A stretch of DNA of 64,000 nt, from assembly GCF_020731145.1 (NCBI RefSeq), contig NZ_JAJFZN010000002.1, forward strand, positions 558,001 to 622,000, written 5' to 3'. The translations under genes were made by a program, and so were the position numbers. This DNA is from Sneathiella sp. HT1-7 (GTDB lineage: Bacteria; Pseudomonadota; Alphaproteobacteria; Sneathiellales; Sneathiellaceae). Shown piece after piece: positions 1 to 8,548 of the stretch; the stretch's first letter is position 1, and every line of letters begins with the position of its first letter. Under the pieces are notes generated by a model that was given only the letters and a program-made list of their open reading frames with translations, made no database searches and was not told the origin of the DNA.

Positions 1-2
1 CG

Positions 3-320
3 CTAGATCAAGACAATTTCTAACCGGTAGGGTGAGTCCTTTGTGATCTGGATAATCTCTATGTCGTGATTTGTCGGCGTTGATTTACGGTAGGTAACGC
101 CCCAGGCTGTCACGTCGATGCGGCAGATTAGTCCGTCATATTTCAATGCGACCTGATAGCCAGACGATGGCCCGCGGCACCGGCAGCGGTGATATTTGAA
201 CGGGGTGAGAATTTCCGGCGGGGGAGACAGCCATTCCACGCTCTCGGTGTCCAGCTTTTGATAGTAGAGGTTTTTATCGTTGATAGTGCTGATCAGGGCG
301 ATATGGGTTTCCAAGGGCAT
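3..320 (-). CDS. Hypothetical protein, 105 aa
   Basis: I do not recognise this protein. It is soluble, without signal peptide or membrane segment, and has a CRCRG motif near its middle (around residue 49). The frame stays open further upstream into the 5' end of recO, but the start at 320 is preferred because a purine-rich ribosome site (AAGGAAGGAAG on the minus strand) sits just before it and because this avoids overlap with recO. It is transcribed divergently from recO with about 110 bases between them. The stop codon lies three bases from the window edge, so the gene is complete. Confidence 0.6.
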   Translation of the reverse strand: MPLETHIALISTINDKNLYYQKLDTESVEWLSPPPEILTPFKYHRCRCRGPSSGYQVALKYDGLICRIDVTAWGVTYRKSTPTNHDIEIIQITKDSPYRLEIVLI

Positions 321-428
321 TCTTCCTTCCTTTTTTGTCCCCCTTGGGACGCATAGCCGCTCCGCCTTGTGAGAAAAAGGAGTGCGAATTCTGTTCGGAA
401 TAACCGCATGATCTGGTAGGCTCATTAA

Positions 429-1217
429 ATGCAGTGGAACGATAGTGGCCTTATCCTCAGTGTCCGCAAACACGGGGAAAATAGCGTGATTATTCATGCC
501 TTTACCCGGAAGCAGGGGCGTTCTTCCGGGCTGGTGCGCGGCGGAGTTGGCCGCCGATTACGCGGTATTTTGCAGCCGGGCAATGAAGTTGAGCTTGAAT
601 GGCGGAGCCGCCTTTCCGAACAACTTGGGTCTTTCACAGTCGAACTTAAGAAATCCCGGGCAAGCGCCCTGTTTGATATGCCGGATGCGCTCGCAGGCGC
701 GAGTTCCGCGTTGGCGCTTCTGGATATTGTCTTGCCCGAGCGGGAAGCGCATGGCGCGCTCTTTGATGCAACGCTTTTACTGTTCGATGCACTTGCCGAC
801 CAGCCGGAAATATGGCCACTTCTGCTGGCGCGTTGGGAACTCGGCCTCTTGACTGAGATTGGTTACGGCCTTGACTTGACCCATTGTGCCGCGACGGGAG
901 TGACGAGCGATCTTGTCTATGTTTCCCCCAAATCCGGGCGCGCTGTCAGTGCTGGCGCCGGCGCACCCTACCGGGAGAAACTGTTGCCCCTGCCGGCTTT
1001 TCTTGGTGCCCGGTCGCTAGATCCGGACGCCGCAGAGGAGGCGCCTTCAGCAGATATTCTCGGCGGGCTGGAGCTTACCGGCTACTTCATCGGGAAATTT
1101 ATCAGCGAGCATCACCCGAGGGTTCATCTCTCCGCGCGGGAGCGGATGCTGAGTGCTCTCCGGCGTCGTCACGCCCCTCAATCCGGGGAAAAAATACCGG
1201 AAAATGACGAGGCCTAA
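429..1217 (+). CDS. recO: DNA repair protein RecO
   Basis: RecO acts in the RecFOR recombination mediator pathway: it binds single-stranded DNA, anneals SSB-coated strands and, with RecR, helps load RecA. The 262 residues match the family length. The N-terminus has the expected OB-fold start (MQWNDSGLILSVRKHGE), followed by a basic GRSSGLVRGG stretch and a helical C-terminal part containing AATGV...YVSPKSGRAVS, as in alphaproteobacterial RecO. The ATG at 429 follows a GGTAGG-like ribosome site. parC begins 42 bases downstream on the same strand, so the two may be co-transcribed. Identification is by family sequence pattern. Confidence 0.93.
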   Translation: MQWNDSGLILSVRKHGENSVIIHAFTRKQGRSSGLVRGGVGRRLRGILQPGNEVELEWRSRLSEQLGSFTVELKKSRASALFDMPDALAGASSALALLDIVLPEREAHGALFDATLLLFDALADQPEIWPLLLARWELGLLTEIGYGLDLTHCAATGVTSDLVYVSPKSGRAVSAGAGAPYREKLLPLPAFLGARSLDPDAAEEAPSADILGGLELTGYFIGKFISEHHPRVHLSARERMLSALRRRHAPQSGEKIPENDEA

Positions 1218-1259
1218 TTTTTTCCTCCTCAAACGAAAATCAGGTGGTATATAGGAGGC

Positions 1260-3488
1260 ATGAGTGACCATTCCCCCATTAGACCTGGCGAAATTGTTCC
1301 TACTTCGCTGAAAGACGCCATAAGCGAGCGTTACCTCGCCTATGCGATGTCCACCATCATGTCCCGTTCTCTTCCCGATGTGCGCGACGGGCTGAAACCG
1401 GTTCACCGGCGTCTCCTTTATGCGATGCGGCTGCTCAAGCTCGATCCAGGGTCGGGCTTCAAGAAATGTGCCCGTGTTGTCGGCGATGTGATCGGTAAAT
1501 ATCACCCGCATGGTGACCAGTCGGTTTATGACGCTCTGGTCCGTCTCGCGCAGGAATTTGCGCAGCGTTATACGCTGGTGGAAGGGCAGGGAAATTTCGG
1601 GAATATCGATGGCGATAACGCAGCTGCCATGCGTTATACGGAGGCGCGCCTTACCATCATCGCCGAAATGTTACTTCGTGATATCGATCAGGACACGGTC
1701 GATTTTCGCCCGACTTATGATGGTGAAGATAAAGAGCCAATGGTACTCCCGGCGGCTTTTCCGAATCTGCTCGCCAATGGCTCAGCGGGTATCGCTGTCG
1801 GTATGGCAACCTCTATCCCGCCGCATAACGCCATTGAACTCGCGAATGCGCTTTTGCATTTGATCAAGTATCCGAATGCCGGCATCGACAAGCTGGTGGA
1901 GTTTATTCCGGGTCCTGATTTCCCGACTGGCGGGGAGTTGGTGGAGAAACCGGAAAATATCCGCGAGGCCTATCTCACAGGGCGCGGCAGTTTCCGTCAG
2001 CGTGCGACATGGGAAGTGGAAGACCTTGGGCGCGGCACATATCAGATTGTTGTCACGGAAATTCCTTATCAAGTGCAGAAAAGCAAGCTGATCGAACGGA
2101 TTGCCGATCTGATCCAGACCCGGAAGCTGCCCTTCCTCGCCGATGTGCGCGATGAATCGGCGGAGGATGTTCGGCTCGTGCTGGAACCACGAAGCAAGAA
2201 TGTCGAGGCTGAGATGCTGATGCAGGGTCTCTTCCGCCTCAGCGATCTGGAAACACGCTTCTCACTCAATATGAATGTGCTTGATGCAACTCAGACGCCC
2301 GGGGTGATGAGCCTGAAAGATGTGCTGCTTGCCTTCCTCGATCACCGGTTCGAGGTACTGGTCCGTCGCTCCAAATTCCGGCTTGGCAAGATTGAGGCAC
2401 GGCTGGAAGTTCTGGAAGGCTATCTGATCGTCTTCCTCAATCTTGACGAGGTGATCCGCATCATCCGCGAGGAGGACCATCCTAAGCAAAGCCTGATCGA
2501 CACCTTCAAGCTGACAGACAATCAGGCGGAAGCGATCCTCAACATGCGGCTGCGGTCTTTGCGCAAGCTGGAAGAAATGGAGCTGCGCACCGAGCATGAT
2601 ACTCTGAGCGCGGAAAAGGCTGGCCTTGAGGCCCTGCTGGAGAGCGAGGATCTCCGAAAGGAAGCCATCTCGGACGAGATTCGCGAGATGAAGAAGGCCC
2701 TACAAAAGGTGCCCGCAATTTCCGAACGGCGGACCCGCATCGGCGAGGCACAAGAGCTTCCCGATATCCCGCTTGAAGCGATGATTGAGAAAGAACCGAT
2801 TACCGTTATCTGTTCCGACAAGGGCTGGATCCGTGCGCTGAAAGGCCATGTTGATGAAGGCGGGAGCGAGAAATACAAGGATGGAGACAAGGGCCGGTTC
2901 TGGATCAAGGCGGAGACGACGGACAAGCTTGTCCTGTTTGCGACCAACGGACGGTTCTACACGATTGGCTGCGACAAGCTTCCGCGCGGACGCGGGCATG
3001 GAGAGCCGGTGCGCCTGATGATTGATCTTGGTAATGATCAGGATATAGTTTCGCTCTTCGTGCATAAGCCGGACCGCAAATTGCTTGTCGCTTCCAGTGA
3101 CGGGCGCGGTTTTGTCATTGATGAAAATGGCGTCATCGCCCAGACCCGAAACGGCAAACAGGTCCTGAATGTTTCCGGCGATGTCGAGGCGGCCTTCTGT
3201 GTCGATGTAGAAGGCGACAGTGTCGCTGTGATCGGCGATAACCGCAAGCTCAACTGCTTCGCGCTTGAGGAACTTGGTGAAATGGCTCGCGGGCGCGGCG
3301 TCACGTTGCAGCGCTATAAGGATGGCGGGCTATCGGACATCAAAACCTTTACGAAGGAAGAAGGGCTCACCTGGAAGTCGGGGGAGCGCACCCGGACCGA
3401 GGCCGACCTCACCGGTTGGTACACACGGCGCGGGAATGCAGGTCGTCTGCCGCCGCGTGGTTTCAACAAGAGCAATAAATTCAGCTAG
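1260..3488 (+). CDS. parC: DNA topoisomerase IV subunit A
   Basis: ParC is the DNA-cleaving subunit of topoisomerase IV, which with ParE unlinks daughter chromosomes. The 742-residue length and absence of the GyrA-box tail point to ParC, not GyrA. The catalytic tyrosine is Tyr126 in [10 protein letters not shown]. The quinolone-resistance region reads [15 protein letters not shown] (81-95); at the residue matching E. coli ParC Ser80 there is Gln87. The C-terminal third holds beta-pinwheel repeats (for example [12 protein letters not shown]). The start follows a strong AGGAGG with a very short spacing of about one base. parE is not in the window. Confidence 0.95.
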   Translation: MSDHSPIRPGEIVPTSLKDAISERYLAYAMSTIMSRSLPDVRDGLKPVHRRLLYAMRLLKLDPGSGFKKCARVVGDVIGKYHPHGDQSVYDALVRLAQEFAQRYTLVEGQGNFGNIDGDNAAAMRYTEARLTIIAEMLLRDIDQDTVDFRPTYDGEDKEPMVLPAAFPNLLANGSAGIAVGMATSIPPHNAIELANALLHLIKYPNAGIDKLVEFIPGPDFPTGGELVEKPENIREAYLTGRGSFRQRATWEVEDLGRGTYQIVVTEIPYQVQKSKLIERIADLIQTRKLPFLADVRDESAEDVRLVLEPRSKNVEAEMLMQGLFRLSDLETRFSLNMNVLDATQTPGVMSLKDVLLAFLDHRFEVLVRRSKFRLGKIEARLEVLEGYLIVFLNLDEVIRIIREEDHPKQSLIDTFKLTDNQAEAILNMRLRSLRKLEEMELRTEHDTLSAEKAGLEALLESEDLRKEAISDEIREMKKALQKVPAISERRTRIGEAQELPDIPLEAMIEKEPITVICSDKGWIRALKGHVDEGGSEKYKDGDKGRFWIKAETTDKLVLFATNGRFYTIGCDKLPRGRGHGEPVRLMIDLGNDQDIVSLFVHKPDRKLLVASSDGRGFVIDENGVIAQTRNGKQVLNVSGDVEAAFCVDVEGDSVAVIGDNRKLNCFALEELGEMARGRGVTLQRYKDGGLSDIKTFTKEEGLTWKSGERTRTEADLTGWYTRRGNAGRLPPRGFNKSNKFS

Positions 3489-3523
3489 ATTAATTCCAGT
3501 ATTGTCAGTGAAACGAGGGGATA

Positions 3524-5134
3524 ATGAACACTGTTTATGAGGCTTTTCGCACAACCTTTGCGAAATATCCGGATAATCCATTTCTCTGTGTGCCTGCTTA
3601 CGCGAAGCGCAGCTATCATCCGGGCGGTATCGAGATAACCTATGCGGAAGCGGCGGAAGAGGTTGAGCGACTGAGGTCAGTTTACCGGAGTTACGGCTTT
3701 TCCCACGGCAACCGGATTGCCTATCTACTGGAGAATCGTCCCGATTACCTTCTGCATCTGTTGGCGGCGAATTCCCTTGGCGTTTCCTGCGTGCCCGTCA
3801 ATCCGGACTACCTGCATGATGAGATGTCCTATCTGCTCGATCATTCGGAAGTCGATCTTGTCGTCACGATCGAAGAACGAGCAAAAGATGTGCAGGCCGC
3901 CGCATCGGAGCGGGTTCGTCCACTTCCTGTTGTTCTGTTCGAGAAATTTGGCGGCCCTATGCCGCGCCCTCGTCCGGCGCCACACGCAGGAAAAGAGCCA
4001 GAACTGATGAGCGAGGTCAGCCTTCTTTATACCTCCGGCACGACCGGGCGACCAAAGGGCTGCGTCCTGACCAATGATTACTTCCTGACCGCCGGGCGGA
4101 CCTATATGGAACTGGGTGGCGTTGCCACCATTCGTGAGGGGCAGGAACGGGTTTATAATCCGCTACCGCTCTTTCACATGAACGCAGGTGCGGTGTCTTT
4201 CGTCTGTATGATTCTCTCCGGAGGCTGTCTGGTGATCCCCGACCGGTTTCATCCCTCAACTTGGTGGCAGGAAATCGCCGAGACACGCGCGACTGGCATC
4301 CATTATCTCGGTGTTGTTCCACCGCTTCTCCTGAATCGGCCGAAAAGTGATCTGGACACCGCGCATAACGTGCGCTTCGGGCTTGGTGCAGGCGTAGAGC
4401 CGGAGCTACATGAAATCTTCGAGAAGCGCTTCGGCTTCCCGTTGGTCGAGGTGTGGGGCATGACTGAAACCGGCCGTATCTTCGCCGATAGCATTGAACC
4501 GCGGCAAATCCATACCCGCGCCTTCGGTCGCCCGGGCGAAATGCAGGCGCGAGTTGTTGACGAGAAGGATCAGGATGTTCCCGTCGGGGCAGAAGGCGAA
4601 TTGCTGGTGAACTGCGCTGGCGAAGATCCACGGCGAGGCTTTTTTGCCGGTTATCTCAAGAATGAAGAGGCGACAGAGGAAGCCTGGCAAGGCGGCTGGT
4701 TCCATACCGGTGACACAGTGCGCCAGGACGAGAGCGGGATGCTTTATTTCGTCGACCGCAAGAAGAACATCATCCGCCGCTCCGGAGAGAATATTGCCGC
4801 CGCCGAAGTGGAGGCTGTGCTACAGGCGCATGACGATGTGGCCAAAGTTGCAGTGATCGCGGTGAAGGATGAAATCCGTGAAGAAGAAGTCATGGCCTGC
4901 ATTGTTCTGATGGAAGGGGTCGTTTCTTCGGAAGAGACTGCACGGAAGATTTTCGATTATTCGAATGAAGCACTTGCTTACTTCAAGACGCCGGGCTGGA
5001 TCCTGTTTCTGGAGGACCTGCCAACAACTGGCACCCAGAAAATTCAGAAAACCAGAATTTTCGGGTCTGACGTCGATCCCCGTGCAGAAGAAGGGGCGGT
5101 TGATTTTCGGAGCATTAAGAAAAAGTCCAAGTAG
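3524..5134 (+). CDS. AMP-forming acyl-CoA synthetase (CaiC/FadD-like)
   Basis: A 536-residue class I adenylate-forming enzyme that activates a carboxylic acid with ATP and joins it to CoA. The phosphate-binding motif LLYTSGTTGRPKG lies at about 168-180, the adenine motif is VWGMTETGRIF, and the hinge and C-terminal motifs are GWFHTGDT...FVDRKKNIIRRSGENI and a catalytic lysine region TGTQKIQKT. The overall pattern resembles crotonobetaine/carnitine-CoA ligases and other short- or medium-chain ligases; the true substrate cannot be read. A GAGGGG ribosome site precedes the ATG. It lies between parC and bioY with no partner enzyme of an obvious pathway next to it. Confidence 0.85.
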   Translation: MNTVYEAFRTTFAKYPDNPFLCVPAYAKRSYHPGGIEITYAEAAEEVERLRSVYRSYGFSHGNRIAYLLENRPDYLLHLLAANSLGVSCVPVNPDYLHDEMSYLLDHSEVDLVVTIEERAKDVQAAASERVRPLPVVLFEKFGGPMPRPRPAPHAGKEPELMSEVSLLYTSGTTGRPKGCVLTNDYFLTAGRTYMELGGVATIREGQERVYNPLPLFHMNAGAVSFVCMILSGGCLVIPDRFHPSTWWQEIAETRATGIHYLGVVPPLLLNRPKSDLDTAHNVRFGLGAGVEPELHEIFEKRFGFPLVEVWGMTETGRIFADSIEPRQIHTRAFGRPGEMQARVVDEKDQDVPVGAEGELLVNCAGEDPRRGFFAGYLKNEEATEEAWQGGWFHTGDTVRQDESGMLYFVDRKKNIIRRSGENIAAAEVEAVLQAHDDVAKVAVIAVKDEIREEEVMACIVLMEGVVSSEETARKIFDYSNEALAYFKTPGWILFLEDLPTTGTQKIQKTRIFGSDVDPRAEEGAVDFRSIKKKSK

Positions 5135-5148
5135 ATTTCTGAATAAAT

Positions 5149-5160
5149 TTAAGCGCTTAA
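5149..5160. promoter_or_regulatory. Perfect 12-bp palindrome upstream of bioY
   Basis: TTAAGCGCTTAA is a perfect inverted repeat 14 bases after the acyl-CoA ligase stop and about 90 bases before bioY. Its central CG and symmetry resemble operators of LacI-type repressors. The regulator is unknown. It may be chance, since 12-bp palindromes do occur randomly. Confidence 0.35.
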
Positions 5161-5173
5161 CGTATATTTTATA

Positions 5174-5202
5174 TTGATTGCCAAACAGACGTTTGGTAGA
5201 TT
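5174..5202 (+). promoter_or_regulatory. Predicted bioY promoter with embedded operator palindrome
   Basis: A sigma-70-like promoter reads TTGATT, 17 bases, TAGATT. The spacer is almost wholly filled by the palindrome CCAAACAGACGTTTGG (5181-5196; six-base arms, four-base centre). A repressor bound there would block RNA polymerase. The 18-mer 5180-5197 matches 15 of 18 positions of the site at 27153-27170 upstream of the acyl-CoA dehydrogenase. The shape is like TetR-family operators of acyl-CoA metabolism. This is not the usual alphaproteobacterial BioR box. Confidence 0.55.
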
Positions 5203-5250
5203 TACTTTTTATCCTACGCCCGTTCGGGCAAGTTAGTAAAAGGAACCCAA

Positions 5251-5847
5251 ATGGCTTCATCTGAGACTTCTTCAACCCTGATCGGCGCATTGTGGAGCGT
5301 GGATGCGGACGCCTCCCGTGTGGAAAAACTATTCCGGATTGCCGTTCTTGCCTTCGCCGGAACCGCGCTTCTCGCGATTTCCGCACAGATTTCTGTTCCC
5401 ATGTGGCCCGTGCCCATGACCATGCAGACATTTGCCGTTGTCCTGATCGGGGCGGCCTATGGCTGGCGTCTTGGTGGTGCCACGGTGGCGCTTTATCTCG
5501 CCGAAGGGGCCATGGGCCTGCCGGTCTTTGCAAATGCGGGTAGCGTTGCCTCCCTTGTTGGCCCGACGGCGGGTTATTTGGTTTCCTTTGTTGCCGCCGC
5601 CGCCCTCGTTGGCGCATTGGTCGAGAAGGGCTGGGGTCGCTCCCTCACGAAAACAACGCTGGCCATGACGATTGGTACAGCGGTGATCTTCGCGGGCGGC
5701 GTTGCCTGGCTCTCCACATTCACTGGCGTTGAAAAGGCGTTGGTTGTCGGGATGTATCCGTTCCTCGTCGGCGCAGTAGTCAAGATCGCGCTGGCGGTTG
5801 CTGTTCTGCCGATGGCATGGAAGCTGGTCGGTAAAATCCGTAAATAA
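5251..5847 (+). CDS. bioY: Biotin transporter BioY
   Basis: BioY is the substrate-binding membrane (S) component of energy-coupling-factor biotin transporters and can also work alone. The 198 residues contain about six membrane helices and the BioY signature region VPMWPVPMTMQTFAVVLIG (about 50-68), followed by GAAYGWRLGG and LPVFANAG. The ATG follows AAAGGAA. No bioM or bioN gene adjoins it, so it is a solitary BioY or uses a remote energising module. Its promoter carries the palindrome described at 5181-5196. A rho-independent terminator follows. Confidence in the family is high; solitary function is inferred. Confidence 0.93.
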   Translation: MASSETSSTLIGALWSVDADASRVEKLFRIAVLAFAGTALLAISAQISVPMWPVPMTMQTFAVVLIGAAYGWRLGGATVALYLAEGAMGLPVFANAGSVASLVGPTAGYLVSFVAAAALVGALVEKGWGRSLTKTTLAMTIGTAVIFAGGVAWLSTFTGVEKALVVGMYPFLVGAVVKIALAVAVLPMAWKLVGKIRK

Positions 5848-5870
5848 TTCACAGAATTTTATGCGACAGG

Positions 5871-5907
5871 CGGGCGGGGCGTTGAAAGGCGTCCCGCCCG
5901 TTTTTTG
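5871..5907 (+). terminator. Rho-independent terminator of bioY
   Basis: Arms CGGGCGGGGCG (5871-5881) and CGTCCCGCCCG (5890-5900) pair with one G-T, around a TTGAAAGG loop, followed by TTTTTTG. It ends at the stop codon of the convergent dctM gene. Confidence 0.85.
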
Positions 5908-7482
5908 TTAACCCCCGCCGTTCAAATAATGAGGTAGCCAGGTTGCAAGCGCGGGAAAAGCAGCAAGCAGGCCGAGCGCCGCAAGCTGTAGCAACACAAA
6001 GGGAATTGCGCCGCGATAAATAACGCCTGTCGTCACTTCCGGCGGGGCAACACCGCGAAGATAAAAGAGTGCAAAACCGAACGGCGGGGTTAAGAAGGAT
6101 GTCTGCAGGTTCATCGCGATCATGATGCCGAGCCAGATGGGGCTGATATCCATCAGCAGCAGCACCGGCGCAACCACGGGGACTACAACGAATGTAATCT
6201 CTACGAAATCGAGGAAAAAGCCGAGCAGGAATATCACGATCATGACGGCGAGCAAAGCGCCGAAACGTCCGCCCGGCAGATCGCTCAGCAGGCGGTAGAC
6301 GAGGTCATCCCCGCCGAGGCCCCGAAAGACGAGACTGAAAATTGTTGCGCCGATCAGGATAACAAAAACCATAGCCGACATTTCCATGGTCGACTGGCAC
6401 ACCTCGCTCAGGATGCGACTTTGGTAAAGCCGGAGAAGGGCGAGCATCAGCCCTGCGATTATTAGCGTGAGGAGGAGAAATGCAAAGACGGCGGCGAGGC
6501 CAATCCCCTCCGTGGCGATGCCTTTCAAATCAACGAAGTTGGCGAGTATGAGTAACGCAAATACGCTGATCCCTGCGGCATAGAGCAGCCAAGTCTCGCG
6601 TCCCCCACGACGCAGGGAGGCGAGCAGGATCGCGCCAATAGCGCCGACGGACGCGGCCTCTGTCGGGGTGGCAATACCGAGCAGGATCGAGCCCAGCACC
6701 GCAATGATCAGGATAACTGGCGGCAAAAGTGAACGGAGGAGGAGTGGAAACAGTTTAATCCCGGAGCCTGTTGTGGTCTCCATCGGGACCGCCGGGGAGC
6801 TTTCTGGCTTCAGCCAGGCTATGGCGAACTGATAGAAAATATAGAGCCCGACGAGAATCAATCCCGGAAACAGAGCTCCTGCAAAAAGATCACCAACCGA
6901 GACAGGCTCCGGCGACCAGTTGCCCTGCAGCGACTGGGCGGCGACATAAGCATTCGAAACCTGTTCCGCTAAAATAATCAATACGATAGAGGGTGGGATT
7001 ATTTGTCCGAGGGTACCGGCGGCGCAGATTGATCCGGCGGCAAGGCGCGGATCATACCCCTTGTTCAGCATGGTCGGCAAAGACATGAGCCCCATGGTGA
7101 CGACGGCCGCGCCGACAATGCCGGTGGAGGCGGCAAGCAGTGCGCCAACAACGATCACGGAAATGCCAAGACCACCGCGCAAATTCCCGAATAGGGCGCC
7201 CATGGCGGCGAGCAGTTCTTCCGCCACGCGGGATTTTTCCAGCATGATTCCCATAAAGATAAAGAGCGGCACGGCGAGCAGCGTCTCATTCCACATAGCG
7301 ATGCCGAAGATGCGCGACGGGATTGCACCCAATAATGAAAGCTCAAAAACACCAAACAGCCAGCCGACGCCGCCCACAAAAAGCGCGCTGCCCGCGAGCG
7401 TGAAGGCCACCGGGTATCCCGCCATCAGACTGAGGATGGTAACCGCGAATAAGGCAAAAGCGAAAGTGTCCGCGATCGTCAT
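5908..7482 (-). CDS. dctM: TRAP transporter large permease (DctM type)
   Basis: This is the large membrane subunit of a tripartite ATP-independent periplasmic transporter, driven by an ion gradient and usually importing organic acids. The 524 residues form many membrane helices with DctM hallmarks: ALFAVTILSLMAGYPVAFTLAG at the start, ESRVAEELL-like KSRVAEELL after PLFIFMGIML, GTLGQIIPPSIVLIIL, and LTPPFGFALFYLRGV near the end. The start at 7482 gives the MTIADTF N-terminus and a four-base ATGA overlap with the upstream dctQ gene, showing translational coupling. A longer upstream frame runs through dctQ and is rejected. No binding-protein gene follows it; the nearest is at 8549 on the other strand. 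Confidence 0.92.
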   Translation of the reverse strand: MTIADTFAFALFAVTILSLMAGYPVAFTLAGSALFVGGVGWLFGVFELSLLGAIPSRIFGIAMWNETLLAVPLFIFMGIMLEKSRVAEELLAAMGALFGNLRGGLGISVIVVGALLAASTGIVGAAVVTMGLMSLPTMLNKGYDPRLAAGSICAAGTLGQIIPPSIVLIILAEQVSNAYVAAQSLQGNWSPEPVSVGDLFAGALFPGLILVGLYIFYQFAIAWLKPESSPAVPMETTTGSGIKLFPLLLRSLLPPVILIIAVLGSILLGIATPTEAASVGAIGAILLASLRRGGRETWLLYAAGISVFALLILANFVDLKGIATEGIGLAAVFAFLLLTLIIAGLMLALLRLYQSRILSEVCQSTMEMSAMVFVILIGATIFSLVFRGLGGDDLVYRLLSDLPGGRFGALLAVMIVIFLLGFFLDFVEITFVVVPVVAPVLLLMDISPIWLGIMIAMNLQTSFLTPPFGFALFYLRGVAPPEVTTGVIYRGAIPFVLLQLAALGLLAAFPALATWLPHYLNGGG

Positions 7483-8009
7483 GGCTGTCCCTTCGCGAAA
7501 ATTTGGACAATCGCGTGGCAGGTGCTCGCGATCCCTTGCAGGATCATCAGGACAGGAAAGGCCAAAAGTAGAGATTTTAAAAAGAAGAGAACCGGCAGGC
7601 CGGAGCTTTCGCGCGATCCTTCTATAATCGTCCAGGAACCGGCAACATAGGGCCAGCTGATAATCAGGATCACGAGGCAAACCGGGATCAGTACGAACAG
7701 GTTACCCAGAAGATTGATGAAGGCCTTGCCTTTTTCTCCGAGCTTGCCATAGAGAATATCGATGCGCACATGTCCGTCGCGGCGCAGGGTATCGGCGGCG
7801 CCAAGCATAAACAAAAGGGCGAAACTGTAGATCACGCTTTCCTGCACTGCGATTAGGCCGATGCCAAAGACATAGCGGGCGAGGACGAGGAAAAACTGTG
7901 TGAGCACCATAAACAGCGCGAGCCAGGAAATATATTTTCCGACGGTGGCGCTCAGTGAATCAAGTAATCCGGCAAGTGAGGTGAGGCGGGTCACGCAGAT
8001 TTCTTCCAT
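7479..8009 (-). CDS. dctQ: TRAP transporter small permease (DctQ type)
   Basis: The small membrane subunit that joins DctM to form the TRAP translocation complex. It has 176 residues and four hydrophobic helices, with the family patterns LARYVFGIGLIAVQES and LLFMLGAADTLRRDGHVRIDI at about 45-90. The stop overlaps the dctM start by four bases, so the two are co-translated. It is transcribed away from the dctP gene at 8549 across a 539-base AT-rich spacer that probably holds promoters for both directions. Confidence 0.92.
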   Translation of the reverse strand: MEEICVTRLTSLAGLLDSLSATVGKYISWLALFMVLTQFFLVLARYVFGIGLIAVQESVIYSFALLFMLGAADTLRRDGHVRIDILYGKLGEKGKAFINLLGNLFVLIPVCLVILIISWPYVAGSWTIIEGSRESSGLPVLFFLKSLLLAFPVLMILQGIASTCHAIVQIFAKGQP

Positions 8010-8548
8010 ATTACAGGGTCTTCGCCCCTGTCTAGCAGAACTGAAGGCGTTATAGGCGAGCGGCTGGAATTTGGCAACTAAAGGGAATTTTTAGGGGTCG
8101 CCCTATGCAGCATTTTGAACGGATTCGAATAGTTACATCTTGAATAAGGAGGAAATTGCCCTAAACCGCGATAATTTATACTGTTTTTCTAGTCATCATC
8201 AAAAAAATATGAAGACGAGATTACCTCTGTCTGTAAATATGATTTATTTGATAATATATATAATAAAAACAGATAATTATATACTATATTTAATCTAAAA
8301 TATTAGAATACGGCAATAATATGCATTTTTTTGAATATGAAAATTTGCCTTGTATTTGACCTATCTTCCTGCAAAATGCAATCAACAGGGAGAATTCGCG
8401 AAATCAAATAACTGGCCATAGATGCCAGACTAATAAGAAATCTGCGCCAAAGCAGGTCACCGAAATCCCGCGAATAATCTGTTACATGAACGCTATTTTG
8501 AGGGACGGATCAATCCGTCTTTCAGTTTTAAAATGGGAGGATCATTTT
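8010..8548. other. Long AT-rich divergent intergenic region
   Basis: 539 bases separate the divergent dctQM and dctPQM units. The part from about 8150 to 8400 is strikingly AT-rich, with A and T runs, compared with its coding neighbours. No convincing gene is seen; a short upstream in-frame extension of dctP (from 8486) lacks a ribosome site. The stretch probably holds the promoters and regulator sites of both TRAP units; TTGACC at 8356 is a possible -35 toward dctP, but no good -10 follows. Confidence 0.5.

Noticed and set aside
321-497. N-terminal extension of the first minus-strand gene into recO
   Set aside because: It would overlap the recO start, while a strong ribosome site sits at the shorter start at 320.
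7483-7680. N-terminal extension of the first dctM
   Set aside because: It is antisense-like sequence inside dctQ; the ATGA overlap at 7479-7482 is the normal coupling.
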